DNA of 64,000 nucleotides from Paracentrotus lividus (lineage: Eukaryota > Echinodermata > Echinoidea > Camarodonta > Echinidae): NCBI GenBank assembly GCA_940671915.1, contig CALNVZ010000174.1, positions 16,302,220-16,366,219 of the forward strand. Direction: 5' to 3'. Each line of letters begins with the position of its first letter. The first letter of the stretch is position 1. A program made the position numbers and the translations under genes. The notes under the pieces are model-generated. The model was not told the origin of the DNA. It made no database searches and saw only the letters and a list, made by a program, of their open reading frames with translations. Below are positions 1-10,770 of this stretch, one piece after another.

Positions 1-721
1 ACTAAAGCATCCCTGGAAAGTTATCATGGCCCAAAGTCCATTTGCACAACTTTTTGTTAGGGGTATATTTCCAAGTTTACAAACTTAATAAAAGATGCTG
101 CTAAGTTTCATCTAATTTCACCAAACTTAATCAAAACACATTACTGGGGCCTTTTTTTTTCAGTAAAGCTGAAATTTATTTGCAAAACAAAGTACATGTT
201 TACATACTTATTGACATTATCACATTTGAATATAAACTTTGGAAATGGCCAAAGCATCACATTAACAGAAAACCAAATATTGATTTTAAGTACATGTAGT
301 TTTCAAACCACCCCCCCCCCCCTCAAAAAAGTAAAATAAGCAAAAATACCCACTCTATGCCGGTAATTGGTGGAAAGGGCATGAACATTTGGAAGAACTT
401 TGGAAAAACATATCAGGATTATTGGCAAGAAATTAATATCAAAGAAGCTTTGGTACAGATATCAGTCTGTATGCATTGAAAACAGGTAATACATTTCCTT
501 TTAAAGCCAATTCAATTCAGTTGAATACTCATTTATTCTTTTTCAAAATAATAGAATTAACAATTATAATCGAGTATAATAACGCAAGATATCATATCAT
601 AACAAGAAAATGCATGTAAAATGTAAAAGCAGTTACTTGTTTTAAGCATACAGCCCACTGCTTTCACATGTTCAATGATATATAATTCATCTGAAATTTT
701 AGTTTTTGTAAACTTAGGACA
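1..721. other. Intergenic, no gene seen
   Basis: AT-rich sequence with a poly-C tract near 309-322 and no coding or splice pattern that I can support. Confidence 0.5.
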
Positions 722-1063
722 TTATTCTCGAAGGTTACTAAGTTATAATAATAATAATAATGATAATAATAATAATAAGCATTGCTTATATAGCGCCCGT
801 CACCTAATCAGAAGTCTCTAAGCGCTCTACAATTATGCAGCATAATTACCTTGGCTTTATCAGTGCAGCTATTCCTACCAGGTATCCATTTACCTCACCT
901 GGGTCGAGTGCAGCACACTGTGGATAAATATCTCGCTCATTGAAATTAACACCGGGAGAAGGATTCGAACCGGTAACCCCTGATTTAAGGACAACAGTCA
1001 GAACCACTAAACCACGACGCTTGCACTGTAAGCCCACTAACTTTAGTCACCCTTCGAGAATAG
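722..1063 (-). repeat. tRNA-derived SINE, minus strand
   Basis: Read on the minus strand, the head carries a tRNA-like A box (TAGTGGTTCTGAC) and B box (GGTTCGAATCC) at about 965-1020. A conserved body follows (GTGCTGCACTCGACCCAGG), and the tail is an ATT-type microsatellite at 745-778. The same body and boxes occur in the SINE at 21655. The outer ends carry a short inverted repeat (ATTCTCGAAGG near 726 and its complement near 1052), so the SINE may sit in or next to another small element. It is not a functional tRNA because the 3' half does not fold as one. Confidence 0.75.
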
Positions 1064-1146
1064 TGGCCAAAAGTATTAAAAGTTATGCAATCTTTCTTTG
1101 CTTGCACTCCCAAATATCCTTATTTTGGGGTTGGATTTTTCTTTAA

Positions 1147-1315
1147 CCACTTGGCTGCGGACCGCGTAATATTATGTGGTCCGCGTTTGTACACTGTGCA
1201 CATACCACGTAATATTATGTGATCATGCTACTGTCTGAGCTTTGCTGTTTGGACGCACCAGCGCCAGCTGGTCATACCCGTACTTTGCAATTATCACCAC
1301 GCAGCAGCCAAGTGG
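1147..1315. mobile_element. MITE with TTAA target sites (piggyBac-like)
   Basis: The inverted ends CCACTTGGCTGC and GCAGCCAAGTGG are flanked on both sides by TTAA (1143-1146 and 1316-1319), the target duplication used by piggyBac transposons. The element is 169 bases with no coding capacity. Inside, a 7-base-pair stem (1157-1163 with 1078+100=1178-1184) encloses GTAATATTA, and a second GTAATATTA lies at 1209-1217. See findings. Confidence 0.65.
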
Positions 1316-1367
1316 TTAAAAGTCATTAAAACATGATATATTTGGCACAAATAAAACTACATGTACA

Positions 1368-1572
1368 TACTGTATAAGCTGAAATTTTCATGAGGGTTTT
1401 ATTTTTGCGAAAATCACAAGTCACTCCTCGCAAAAATTATCACTTTAATATAAAGCTATTTATAACAAATGACAAGGTCACAAAATTCATGAAAAATAAG
1501 CCCTTGCAAATTACCCCACAAAGTCCAAAATTGTGAAAATTTCTGTCCGCGAAAATATTGGCTTATACAGTA
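1368..1572. mobile_element. Small inverted-repeat element
   Basis: The ends TACTGTATAAGC (1368-1379) and GCTTATACAGTA (1561-1572) are exact inverted copies 205 bases apart. The interior has several 'gcgaaaat' motifs. A relative starts at 54803. It has no coding capacity and is probably a MITE. Confidence 0.6.
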
Positions 1573-2196
1573 GATATCTGTCAATACATTGTAATTCAAA
1601 ATTAATTCCACAGATTATTGCTCAAAATAGACAATATTAATTAATGCAGCATTACCACATATTTCTTTTGCTATAAATAATTTTCAAACTTGAACCATAT
1701 AATTGTATGTCTTGTTTACTAAAAATATGTTTGAAGTTTTAATCTAATATAAATAATATACACTTTAGGGATCTCCCAAGACACTACACTTTCTTACTTG
1801 TAGTAACTTAAAAATAAATTGCAAGGTTTGACTATAAATTCTAAATACACAATAACACAAACTATGAGAGAAAATATACTATCACAATTATCAGGCGACA
1901 TGCTATTTACTCACTGCAGCAATTGCTCCAGGTTAAAAGAGGGTGACAGTTGCAAAAAAGTTATGTTTAGGGTAGGGTACAGTGTTAGTCCTGGATTGAA
2001 ATTAATCCTTGAAATTAATTTCACAATAAGGCAATTGTTGCAGGAGCAAATGTCCTATCAGAGTTAAAGTATGTCTGAATATCAAATGAAATATAAAAAT
2101 ATGTAATGTAAAAATTAAAATATTATTTGCATTTCACTGAAAATGCAATCATGTATTTTCACTTACACTAACAGAACAATTCTCTGATTGTCTAGT
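1573..2196. other. Intergenic, nothing recognised
   Basis: AT-rich DNA; no gene or repeat structure that I can support. Confidence 0.4.
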
Positions 2197-2540
2197 TCCA
2201 CATGGGCTAAACCCATTTTGGTCTTCTAACAATTTGGTCTACTTATCACCTGGTCTAATGTGCATTTGGTGTAATTGCCAATACATCTAATAAACCAATT
2301 GTCTAATTCACATATGAATATTTAGATTTAGTCTATAACAGTTCGTTATAGGTAATTGACTACATGTAAGTGGTAACAGACCAACTTAACATCAGACAAA
2401 ATGGCGAATGGCATTTAGACCAAAAGTTGATTAGAATAGACCAAAAGTTGATTAGAATTTAGATGAACTGGATGTGAATGAAATGAAATTAGACCAAGTG
2501 GTGTGAATGAAATGAAATTAGACCAAGTGGCAATTTACCA
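2197..2540. repeat. Foldback repeat built of GGTCTAAT motifs
   Basis: The left half has many 'ttggtcta' words and the right half the complement 'tagaccaa', so the segment can fold back on itself. It includes two near-identical tandem units around 2480-2530 ending in 'aaattagaccaagtgg'. The left end (TGGGCTAAACCCATTTTGGTC) matches the right end of the repeat at 54390-54775 in reverse, so the two are copies of one family. Confidence 0.6.
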
Positions 2541-3403
2541 ATGCAATTTATTCATAGAACAATCCACTCTTGCATAATGAACATGGATACAATAAGATTT
2601 ATAACAAGGTGATTGGATTGATCCGACCACGTCATTAGAGCAAGATGGGGAAGCCATTTTGGGAATCGAACAAGAATGCACTTGCCTTGTAGGTTTCACA
2701 GGAAATCAGAACAATACACATACATATACTCTTGACTCTCATTATTATACCAACCTGATCTCGTCATTAACAAAGTAATTCTCCTGTTACCAATTTCAAA
2801 CTCGTACAAAAGTCTGTGTGTTTCAGTACTATAGGATTCCCTTATAACAAGTTCATTGACTGGGTCTTGAGCACCTTGTTATAATGGAAGAAGACTGTAT
2901 AATAAATCACATTCAAAATTTCATCTTACATGCCCAAAGTTTACACAAATTTGAACAAAAAGAGCACCTAAACTTAGGAGAACAAAGAAAGTAACCTCTC
3001 AACAATTTCTCCCCTGCTCCTCAACATGTAACCTCCAGTGAATTCTCTACCATCTACAGATGGCCGGATTGCTGAAGCATCTTGTACCTGATGTAGAAGA
3101 TAGCTCTCCAGGCTCATGATTGGTGCAAGTTGCCAGTCTTGACCAAGGAGACAAAATATTGGACACACGTCACATCACAGGTGCAATTTATATTAGAAAT
3201 ACTTTCCTGGAGTGTGAATGGTGCATGACCAGATGTAAAAATAACAAAGTTTTCAAAGAATGGGCCGCATTGATGCAAAATACCCAGTCAACTCCCATTT
3301 CAAAGAGAAATACAAATTTCAAAGAAAATGAGGACAGACTTCCTCAAACCAAATTTCAAACATGAACATGTTCCTATTGCCTATATCTTCAATATTATGG
3401 GAT
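2541..3403. other. Region downstream of CHURC1, no gene seen
   Basis: This lies 3' of the CHURC1 stop on the minus strand and may contain its 3' UTR. No clear AATAAA signal on the minus strand was identified close to the stop. The short minus-strand open frame at 2974-3168 has no supporting splice or homology signal. Confidence 0.35.
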
Positions 3404-3560
3404 CAGGGCCCCATTGCATAAAGAGTTACTATTAAAGTAACTTTGCCATAAATTCTAACTTTCATGAAACTCAGTATTCTGTTTGGTTGTTGAGCAATTT
3501 ATCATGGTAGTTACCATTGATGGCAAAGATATGATAGTAACTCTTTATGCAACGGAGCCT
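3404..3560. mobile_element. MITE with long inverted ends
   Basis: The left end reads GGGCCCCATTGCATAAAGAG followed by TTACTAT. The right end is its imperfect complement (ATAGTAACTCTTTATGCAAC then GGAGCC). The inner parts also pair (ctttgccat with atggcaaag). About 155 bases, non-coding. Confidence 0.6.
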
Positions 3561-3745
3561 AGATTTCATCATAAAGAAGTAACTGGCTAGGTCCTAAGCA
3601 CCTCATTATAATGGGAGTGGACTGTATAACTCTGAACACCAGAATTCATAGCTCTCTTCCAGTCCTCCGAGTCAAGAATGAGACATACTCTCTACCATCG
3701 TGAGAAACGACATGGTGTCTGGTTGTCACACCTTGAGGGGATTGA

Positions 3746-3838
3746 CTAGAAGAGTGTTGCTTCTTTTCTTGGGTCAACAGGTAGAACACTGACGGTGTCA
3801 TTCCCAACACCGCATAACATGCAATACATTGCATACTC
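3746..3838 (-). CDS. CHURC1: CHURC1 last coding exon
   Basis: Acceptor 'ttcttgacag', then [20 protein letters not shown] and a tail ending in TLF, stop TAG at 3748-3746. The longer open frame seen here in another phase is a shadow. Confidence 0.9.
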   Translation of the reverse strand, partial: EYAMYCMLCGVGNDTVSVLPVDPRKEATLF

Positions 3839-4974
3839 CTGTCAAGAAAAAAAATGGGAAAAAGACAATGTGACACTGAAAATATAAGTGAAAGTAAACA
3901 AAGCAGGAGATGTGAACACCCATTGTGGCAACTAATGTTGAATTACCATAATAAACACCAGTCACTTTAAAAAGGAAAGTGACAAATCAAATCCCTTTCA
4001 AAATTAAAAGTCCAAATATTTCAAAACACTGTCTTTACAAACAAAACTGGTTATTTAAAAAAATAATCTCATCAATCTCTACAAAATGTATTTGTTTTAG
4101 AACCATTGACCTAAGCTACAACAAATGTATATGTAACATAAAAAAAAAACATTCCAATGACTTTGAACTACTACTACAGTCCACTCTTGTTATATCAAGC
4201 ACATATACAATACATCAGTGGGGTATTTCATCAAAGGACTTGTCAGACATTTTATCCGACAAATTTGCTCTCAGCCAATCAGATGCAAGCATTTCAGTAG
4301 CTTATAACAGTTTGTCGGATAAAACGTCCGACATGTCCTTTCATGAAACGCCCCCCAGATTTCGTCATAACGAGTCAGTTCTCCCAGTCCTGAAATAAAA
4401 AATGTGCATGTCTCTATGTGTCCAGCAGAATTTCATAATGTAGTGCTCAAGGAAATGGCCTGATCCAAAGCACCTCTTTATAATTGGAGTAGACTGTAGA
4501 AAGCTAAATATCAATTTCAATCATCCTAAGACCAATTTTTTTATTCTGAATCTGCATGTTAATTACTTACCTGGTATTCTCCTGCCACAGAAAATGTATG
4601 CTCATGCTCGGCTATCAAATGACTACAGTTGGTACATTTGTCTAGAATATGAGAAAACAAACGAGGACAGGGATAATAAGTATAAATTAAACAAAATTTG
4701 TTGTCGGTGAACAGGCTGTTTGAAGAGATAGCCGAAAGACAGTCATGGGCAGTTTGATGACTAAAGAGTTTACTTAAGAGGAAAAAGTGGAAATTGAGTG
4801 TGGAAAAAAAAAAGTTGAATCGACTGAATACTCACGCTCGTAAGAGATGACCTCCTCTCCATCGTCCTTGACCTCTACATTCCTTTGAGTAATCTTGACT
4901 GGTTCACGTTTTTGACACTCCGCACACTGATCAAAGTTGAGAATGTATGATCCGTTGTCCAAACATATGTTGCC
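3746..4974 (-). CDS. CHURC1: Churchill protein (CHURC1), three of probably four coding exons
   Basis: Small zinc-binding protein. The family was first described as an FGF-induced regulator in vertebrate gastrulation and neural development; its direct DNA binding has been questioned. Coding exons on the minus strand are 4974-4836, 4641-4571 and 3838-3746, with consensus acceptors and donors and matching phases (0, 1, 0, stop). Together they give 100 residues ending in TLF, aligned end to end with the C-terminal ~100 residues of the ~112-residue vertebrate protein: [14 protein letters not shown], then CAEC, then the [11 protein letters not shown] block, then [18 protein letters not shown], then YCMLCG and [12 protein letters not shown]. 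The Cys pairs and His residues expected for zinc binding are all present. The first ~13 residues (MC..C in vertebrates) are missing and must lie on an exon further upstream (above 4974). No start codon is therefore annotated. Confidence 0.9.
4218..4357. mobile_element. MITE in CHURC1 intron
   Basis: The left end (GGGGTATTTCATCAAAGGAC, then TTGTCAGACATTTTATCCGAC) is matched by the right-end complement (GTCGGATAAAACGTCCGAC, then ATGTCCTTTCATGAAACGCCC). About 140 bases, in the intron between 3839 and 4570. The long plus-strand open frame across it is not a gene. Confidence 0.65.
4571..4641 (-). CDS. CHURC1: CHURC1 exon encoding HKCTNC to GEYQ
   Basis: 71 bases. The acceptor is 'tattctag' and the donor is GTAAGT. 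The split codon C+AC gives the conserved His. It carries the CTNC pair and HLIAEHEH histidines. At this length it is easily missed by an open-frame scan. Confidence 0.9.
4836..4974 (-). CDS. CHURC1: CHURC1 exon encoding GNICLDNG to SYE
   Basis: 139 bases. The acceptor is 'atgaacag' before 4974 and the donor is GTGAGT after 4836. It starts in phase 0 and ends in phase 1. It carries the CAEC zinc-ligand pair and the conserved acidic [10 protein letters not shown] stretch. Confidence 0.9.
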
Positions 4975-6140
4975 CTGTTCATTATATTAAAGAGTAGCTG
5001 AATTGAAAGGGATTGTCAGATGGAGCCTAAATATATATGTCGCAAAATGTGGGCAGCAATAACTTCAAACATAAACATAGAATTACAATAGTTCTGTGGA
5101 CCTCACCTGCACTACACATGCACCTCAACCATATGAAACCAATGGTAAAATTAAATAAGAAGACATTAAGAAAAAAACGAACATCTTTTGTCATTATTAA
5201 ACAAACTTTTTTTTTTATTCACCATTATTCAATAACTGGGTATAAAATATTTCTTTCACTTTACCTGATATTTCATTTTTTCTTTCTCTTTTCTAGAATG
5301 AAAAAATGTCACTTCACTCTTTGGCAAGACATCATTTTTGCTACGTCTTATTTCCGAATGAATGAATTGCACCTTTCGATACGTTGAAAGTTCATATTGA
5401 TATCAGTATCCCGTAGCAATAAAAGAGTTTTATCGGCGGCCAACCGACATGTATTTTATGAAGGCAGGCACAAGTCTTGCTGTTTTGCTAGCCCTAGCCT
5501 AGATCTAGTAATGGTAGGTACCCCCATTAAGAGATTGCAGTCCCACATGCATGCCTCTCAATTGTCAATGCATAAATTGTGACCCTTTGCATTAAGCTCA
5601 ATGCAATGCAGAACAATAGATTTCTTGTAAATATTACCTTTTTCAACCTTTTCTCTTCAAAGAGAACACTTTTGCACTATTAAATATATAGGGAAATAAT
5701 AAACTCAACTACCATAAAATGTAAAAATGTTGAATTATCTCACAGTTCTACACTCTGAAAAAGAAAAGAGAAACTTGGAGATCAAAAGTTCTACACAAAT
5801 TTGAACATATAATTTATACCAGTATTGCCCCTTTTTTCACAAGTTTTGTTTTTCCACACAAGTTTAAAATTATCTTATGTTTTAAGTAAGATGTTCAAGA
5901 TTATTTTCAGGCATGATTTAAGACTGTTCGGGCATTTTCTATTTTCACGTGGGAGACAAAGATTGACAGCTTATTAATATGATGAGCGTACACTTTCAAA
6001 AGAAAGAGCTACTTAAATATCAAAAGACCCGAGTGATCGCGCTAAATCCCGCCCCCAGGCCCACCTATAGTTTCTGCCGAAGTTCAATGCACATGTGCGT
6101 TGAATAAACATGAACTGAGTGATGAGTTTCGCGCAATTAG
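4975..6140. other. Upstream of CHURC1 exons, nothing firm
   Basis: The missing CHURC1 first exon should lie here or beyond on the minus strand. I looked for a start of the MC-x-x-C-V type followed by a phase-0 donor and did not find one. The rest is AT-rich DNA with no recognised feature. Confidence 0.4.
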
Positions 6141-6276
6141 CCAATCAGACTCAGAGGCTAAGTATATCAGGCCGTAAGAGATCACTAGATATCATTGTGG
6201 CCCAGGTCCCAGGAAATGAGGAATAAAGAGAAAATTACATTTATTTTTATCATTCTGAGTTTGTCATGGGTTTACC
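6141..6276 (+). promoter_or_regulatory. Possible promoter and signal-peptide start, cut by assembly gap
   Basis: A CCAAT motif (6141-6145), a TATA-like 'agtatat' (6161-6167) and an ATG at 6216 line up at plausible promoter spacing. The ATG frame opens with a basic then hydrophobic stretch (MRNKEK, then TFIFIILSLSWVYQ) that looks like a signal peptide. The frame runs into the 129-base repeat and the gap at 6406, so nothing further can be read. It may be chance. Confidence 0.2.
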
Positions 6277-6405
6277 AGGTCGAGCTCATTGCTGTTGTCG
6301 ATCGGCAGAGCAAACGCAATCCTAGCTCTCATTCTCAATCTCTGACTCTGGCGCTATTAAACTCTCTCACTATGGCTCTCACTATAAACAGTGTCAGTAG
6401 AGGCG
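6277..6405 (+). repeat. 129-base repeat A, copy 1 (abuts gap)
   Basis: From AGGTCGAGCTCATTGC to GTGTCAGTAGAGGCG. An apparently identical 129-base copy lies at 11706-11834 between the arms of the large palindrome. It ends exactly where the N run begins. Confidence 0.9.
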
Positions 6406-6430
6406 NNNNNNNNNNNNNNNNNNNNNNNNN
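6406..6430. other. Assembly gap of 25 N
   Basis: A run of exactly 25 N. A fixed-size gap next to an inverted duplication suggests automated gap filling that could not be closed. Confidence 0.98.
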
Positions 6431-9054
6431 CTACGTCGCAAGAGTAGTGAGGAAGTAACAAAATGTTGTGTTACCATTGGGATTGCAACTGATGAAAAAG
6501 CAAATTCGCAAGGTAAGAGATTTGATTAATTGATTGAATTCATTTCATTCTGCGTTTTAACAAAATACAAATATTAAACACACTTGCATGAAATAAGTAT
6601 ATTGTTGCCTCACGCTGCCGGTATTGCAGCGAGCTGTCGGCCTGTTAGTGTGAAAAGCCTTTGCAGAAATAGGTTTCATCCATAAGGGTTTTGCGAGCGG
6701 GAATCGGACTACGTGAGTAACGTGACTGAACCTGCCCAGACTTGATTCATTCGATATTATCAAAAGTACGTCACTGCTTTTAAGTCCTTACTTTTAAGTT
6801 TTACTCGCTAACACAGCACTAATGAGCGAACTGTAGCCTACTTTTCTTTGTATGCAAGATACATTTTGCTATTTTATTACTTTTACTAGAAATAACGATG
6901 CCATACAGTTCCTAATTAAGCTCATCATTTTTAAGATATATTAAATGTCAAATTAGACATTCCATTTATGGTTTCCCCCTTGAAATCCTGAAAATCTGAA
7001 TATTCTGTGTTAAAAAATTCTTATCCCTTATTAAATATTATACTATGAAATAATTTTTAATGAGTAATTAAATTCAGTATTATACGCAAATGTTCAATAC
7101 AGTGATTATGTTACATAATTCTTTTACTACGCAAGCAGTATGTTGAATTCATATTCGTGATAATTATAATGTTTAATAGTGTGAATATTGTCATGTATAC
7201 AATACGATATGTCCTTTTAAGTTATTAAACAAGAAAAATAATATATGATTGTTCCATTGTGTTAGCCTTTTCTCTCTTTAAAAAAAGTTATCCAAGATTG
7301 TGAAGAAAAAGATATTGTTCATCATAAAGATGGAATATTTTAATTTGTTCCAGTAGAGACTCAGAGAGAGAGAGAGGAGAGAAGAGAGAATGAAAAAAAA
7401 ATTAAAATAAAGAAAAAGAAGGAATCGAAGAAAGGAAAGAGCAGGAGAGAAATGTACTGAAGAAAGGACAACAGAAGATAAATAATATAATCATAAGAAC
7501 AAGAAAAGACACACAAAAAGGGATTGGAAGAATGGATAGGATGGGAAAATAGAGACGGGGTAGGGGTGTGGGTACGAGGGTTTTACAATGTAGTTGTTTT
7601 TGCATAACTTACAATATGCCAGTGTCGAATTCTTGACGTCACACATTATGCATGAAAGGGGACTGGCATGCAGTGTGCCCCTGGTTCTGCTGAGTGTGGG
7701 GAAAAAAATATTATAGTCTGATATTGTCTAGATCATGTGGAAACTAATATTTCAATCTTCATGACCTTGAGTACTATGTGTATTATTTATTACCTGAACA
7801 CCGGGGAAAATAGACTAATTACGTATTGACCTCGTAGCAATGAGTGTTATTTTTTTGTAACGTTTTGTTTCAAGAGAGGGGTAGGTCTATTATGTTTAAG
7901 CTAAGTCCCCATACAAATTGGTATGTTTTCAATATAGTTAATCTTAATAGCAGATTGATTATAGGCATGTGTCATTTTTTTGGTTAAAGTATGTAGCAAT
8001 AATAATAATAATAATAAAAGATAACCACCGTTTATTATTAGCAGAAGAACTTACAGCTCTAGAGACCCCAAAATATCCCTGAAATTGTTCTATTAAAAGC
8101 GACTGTAGATTTAAGTTAAACTACACAAAATTTAAAACAGAAAGGAAAATCACGCTGGAATTTTGTCCGATATCATTCAAAATGGGAGAATGTGTGAAAA
8201 GCAAATGCCCAGACAGAGTACGTATATTCATATAAATGTTGCCCTGCCAGTTTTATAAAAATTATGATTCTATATCATTTTATTTCCTAATAATGAACCG
8301 TTCTGTATTGTGGCTATGTTGAGTGCAATGTCATGGGATTGCTCCCGGCGGCGCCGGCGGGACGGCGTCCCCGAATCCGTTACTATGTCTATCAGTAGAG
8401 GCACGTAGAAATGATTACGCCATAATTTATGCACCACGCTCGAATGATCACGTTAGATATGAAATACACTACCATTGTGCGTTCCAATGAACAATAGTCA
8501 CAATTAAATTTATATTCGTCAGCATAATCTGGTTATCATGGTTATATGATGGCGTGCCCACATATGCGTGCAAACCTAACTTGGAACGGATCGAAGCATT
8601 TTTGCATCGGCGGCCACCGATTCCTAATTTAATATCATATTAACTAATGATTCATATAAATAAATTGATTTACACTCACCTGATCTATAACATGATATCT
8701 CTCTAATGAGTGGAGTAGAAGTACGGAACATTTCAAAATGATGAAATCTTGAAGTCTTTATATCTCCTTTCAACCACATTGCTATGAGAGATCGGCTTCG
8801 AGCGCGCACCAGCTAAATATACGTTGAACGACGTTGAGGGCTTGCAGCCTAAAGAGCTTAATAATAAGAGGACAGAACCCATTCAATAAAGCATTAAAAT
8901 TACGAGAATTTTTTGTTATTGACTATCTTGTAATGGACAATGTTTGTTTACGAATAGTAAACAAGATTGACCCGCGGAACTCAATTGACCTCATTACAGG
9001 ACTAGCTTTCTTCCAGGCCCACAGATGGGCCTGGAAGATTTGGTACACCCGATT

Positions 9055-9660
9055 TTTCCCCCCTGTCATGCATCAATTTTTTTTCACGGGGGAGGGGGGG
9101 ATGGGGGAGGTAAGTGTTATTTCTTTTTTGGCCTTCATAAAGGTCCGGGGAGAGGGGGGTGTAGGTGTATTTTTTTGGGGGGCCCATCATAAAGGTCATC
9201 ACGTATCAGTCATATGGGTAACATTCATTACGTTAAATCGGGCCGGTCTCCTTCCCCCCCCCCAAATTTTTTTTTGGGGGGGGGGAGGGGTAGGTGTTAT
9301 TTTTTTTTTTTTGCCCATCATTAATTATAAATCGAGCTGGTCTTTAATTTCCACCTTTATTTTTTCTTCTCTTTTTTTTTTTTTTTTTTTGGGGGGGGGG
9401 GTATGGTGTTAAATTTTTATTTGCCTTTTGTCCATCAGGTATTGGCTAGAGGTAAATCTGGCCGGTCGCCCATTTTTCCTCTTTTTTTTTTTCATTCCCC
9501 TTTCTTGTTCTCTTTCAATATTTTTTTTCAGGGGGTGGGGGTATCCTAGGTGTTAATTTGTTCATTTTTTTTAATTTTTATTTTGTCCATCATAAATCTT
9601 AAATCGGGCCAATCGCCTTTTTTTTTTTTTTTTTTTTTTTTTGCAGGGGGCAGGGGGGCA
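9055..9660 (+). repeat. Degenerate T-run/G-run tandem repeat (in left arm)
   Basis: Five or so units of about 110-130 bases. Each has a long T run, a G-rich run, a 'taggtgttaattttt' block, 'gcccatcataaa', then 'aaatcgggccggtc'. It is mirrored at about 13885-14490 in the right arm. Homopolymers of 10-24 bases make it prone to sequencing error. Confidence 0.6.
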
Positions 9661-10289
9661 GGGGGAGGCTGGCTGGCGAGGCACCCTGGATACGTGCCCG
9701 ACATCCATCTGCAAAGTTTTTCCCCCAACCGTGTACAAAGTCCCATCGGTTGCAGAAAAAAGGTAACAGGAATAAAAGAGAAAGAGAAGAAGAGAGAGGG
9801 GGGGGAGAGAGGAGAAGAAAAAGATTACCGGTAACAACAGGAGAAAAAGTTGAAACTTCCCGAGAGGGGGAGGGGAGGTAAATAGAAAACTGTGCAGATC
9901 AATTTACCAACAAATCTCGTATTGAAACAAATTTCATCTTGCTTGTTTAATCGATGAGTGATAAAATTAAGACGCCTATATACGAGACTAATGCTCTCAA
10001 GAGAAAAATTCTCTTTCCTGCAAGATCCCACGGAGAGCAGATCCACGCAAAGCGGTGAGGTTTCCCCAGTTATTTTTTTATAATAGGTATCATGATTTTA
10101 GAGCTTAAAAAATAGCATATAATGTACATATATAGGCTAAACTATCATTTTGTACCCATATTTAAATGTATAATGTGTATTTATTTTTAAAAACAGGCAG
10201 AAAATCATGCGGTCAACTGCGTGTATCTTCCGCCGTATAGGGCCCCTCCGCGGTGCAAGGTCACTATAGTTGACCAATGCATAAGTGTA

Positions 10290-10770
10290 AGTGGGCGGTG
10301 CCCAAGTCTGCGCACCTAAAATTCGATCTCGATTTTATTACAAAGTAAAATATATTTTTAAGATTTATCAATGTTATTCATTCTTCATATTCTGATGATC
10401 AATAAACAAAAAAATTTCAAGAAATTATTTACAAGAACAATGTTTTTTAACGATATTCAGACGGGCTTGTCATTTTGTGTAGCAAAACTGAATAGTGCCC
10501 ATGTCTGCGCACTAACTCATTTTGCACGCAATTCAAGCGCAGTGAAGCTTCGACTTTTCTTTTTTGACAATGATTGAAATTTTCAGGGTAGCAAATGAAA
10601 CTTGCTGAAACTCATTTTTAATCAATTATTTTCGGAGTTTTGGTATCAAAATGAATTGTTGAGGTTAAGATTGAAAATTGATGTCAGTTTGATGTTTTGT
10701 TCTATGAAAAATCGCGCATTTACGTGGGTGCGCAGACATAGGCACTGCGCAGACTTAGGCACTCTTACCA
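10290..10770. mobile_element. Inverted-repeat element with TCTGCGCA motifs (left arm)
   Basis: Words of the type 'gtgcccaagtctgcgcac' occur near 10300, 10496 and in inverse near 10728-10760 ('gtgcgcagacataggcac', 'tgcgcagacttaggcac'). They give matching ends about 470 bases apart. Mirrored at about 12770-13255. Confidence 0.45.

Noticed and set aside
745..778. CRISPR-like or other array from regularly repeated short words.
   Set aside because: Simple AAT microsatellite; no spacer structure anywhere in the window, and the DNA is eukaryotic.
961..1030. tRNA gene on the minus strand.
   Set aside because: Only the A and B boxes fit; the acceptor stem and 3' half do not fold, and the SINE body and ATT tail follow.
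3979..4398. 139-residue plus-strand frame.
   Set aside because: It overlaps a MITE and the CHURC1 intron and resembles no protein.
8834..9412. 192-residue plus-strand open frame.
   Set aside because: Driven by poly-T and poly-G runs (poly-Phe, poly-Gly) inside a palindrome arm; no homology and no conserved frame in the mirror copy.
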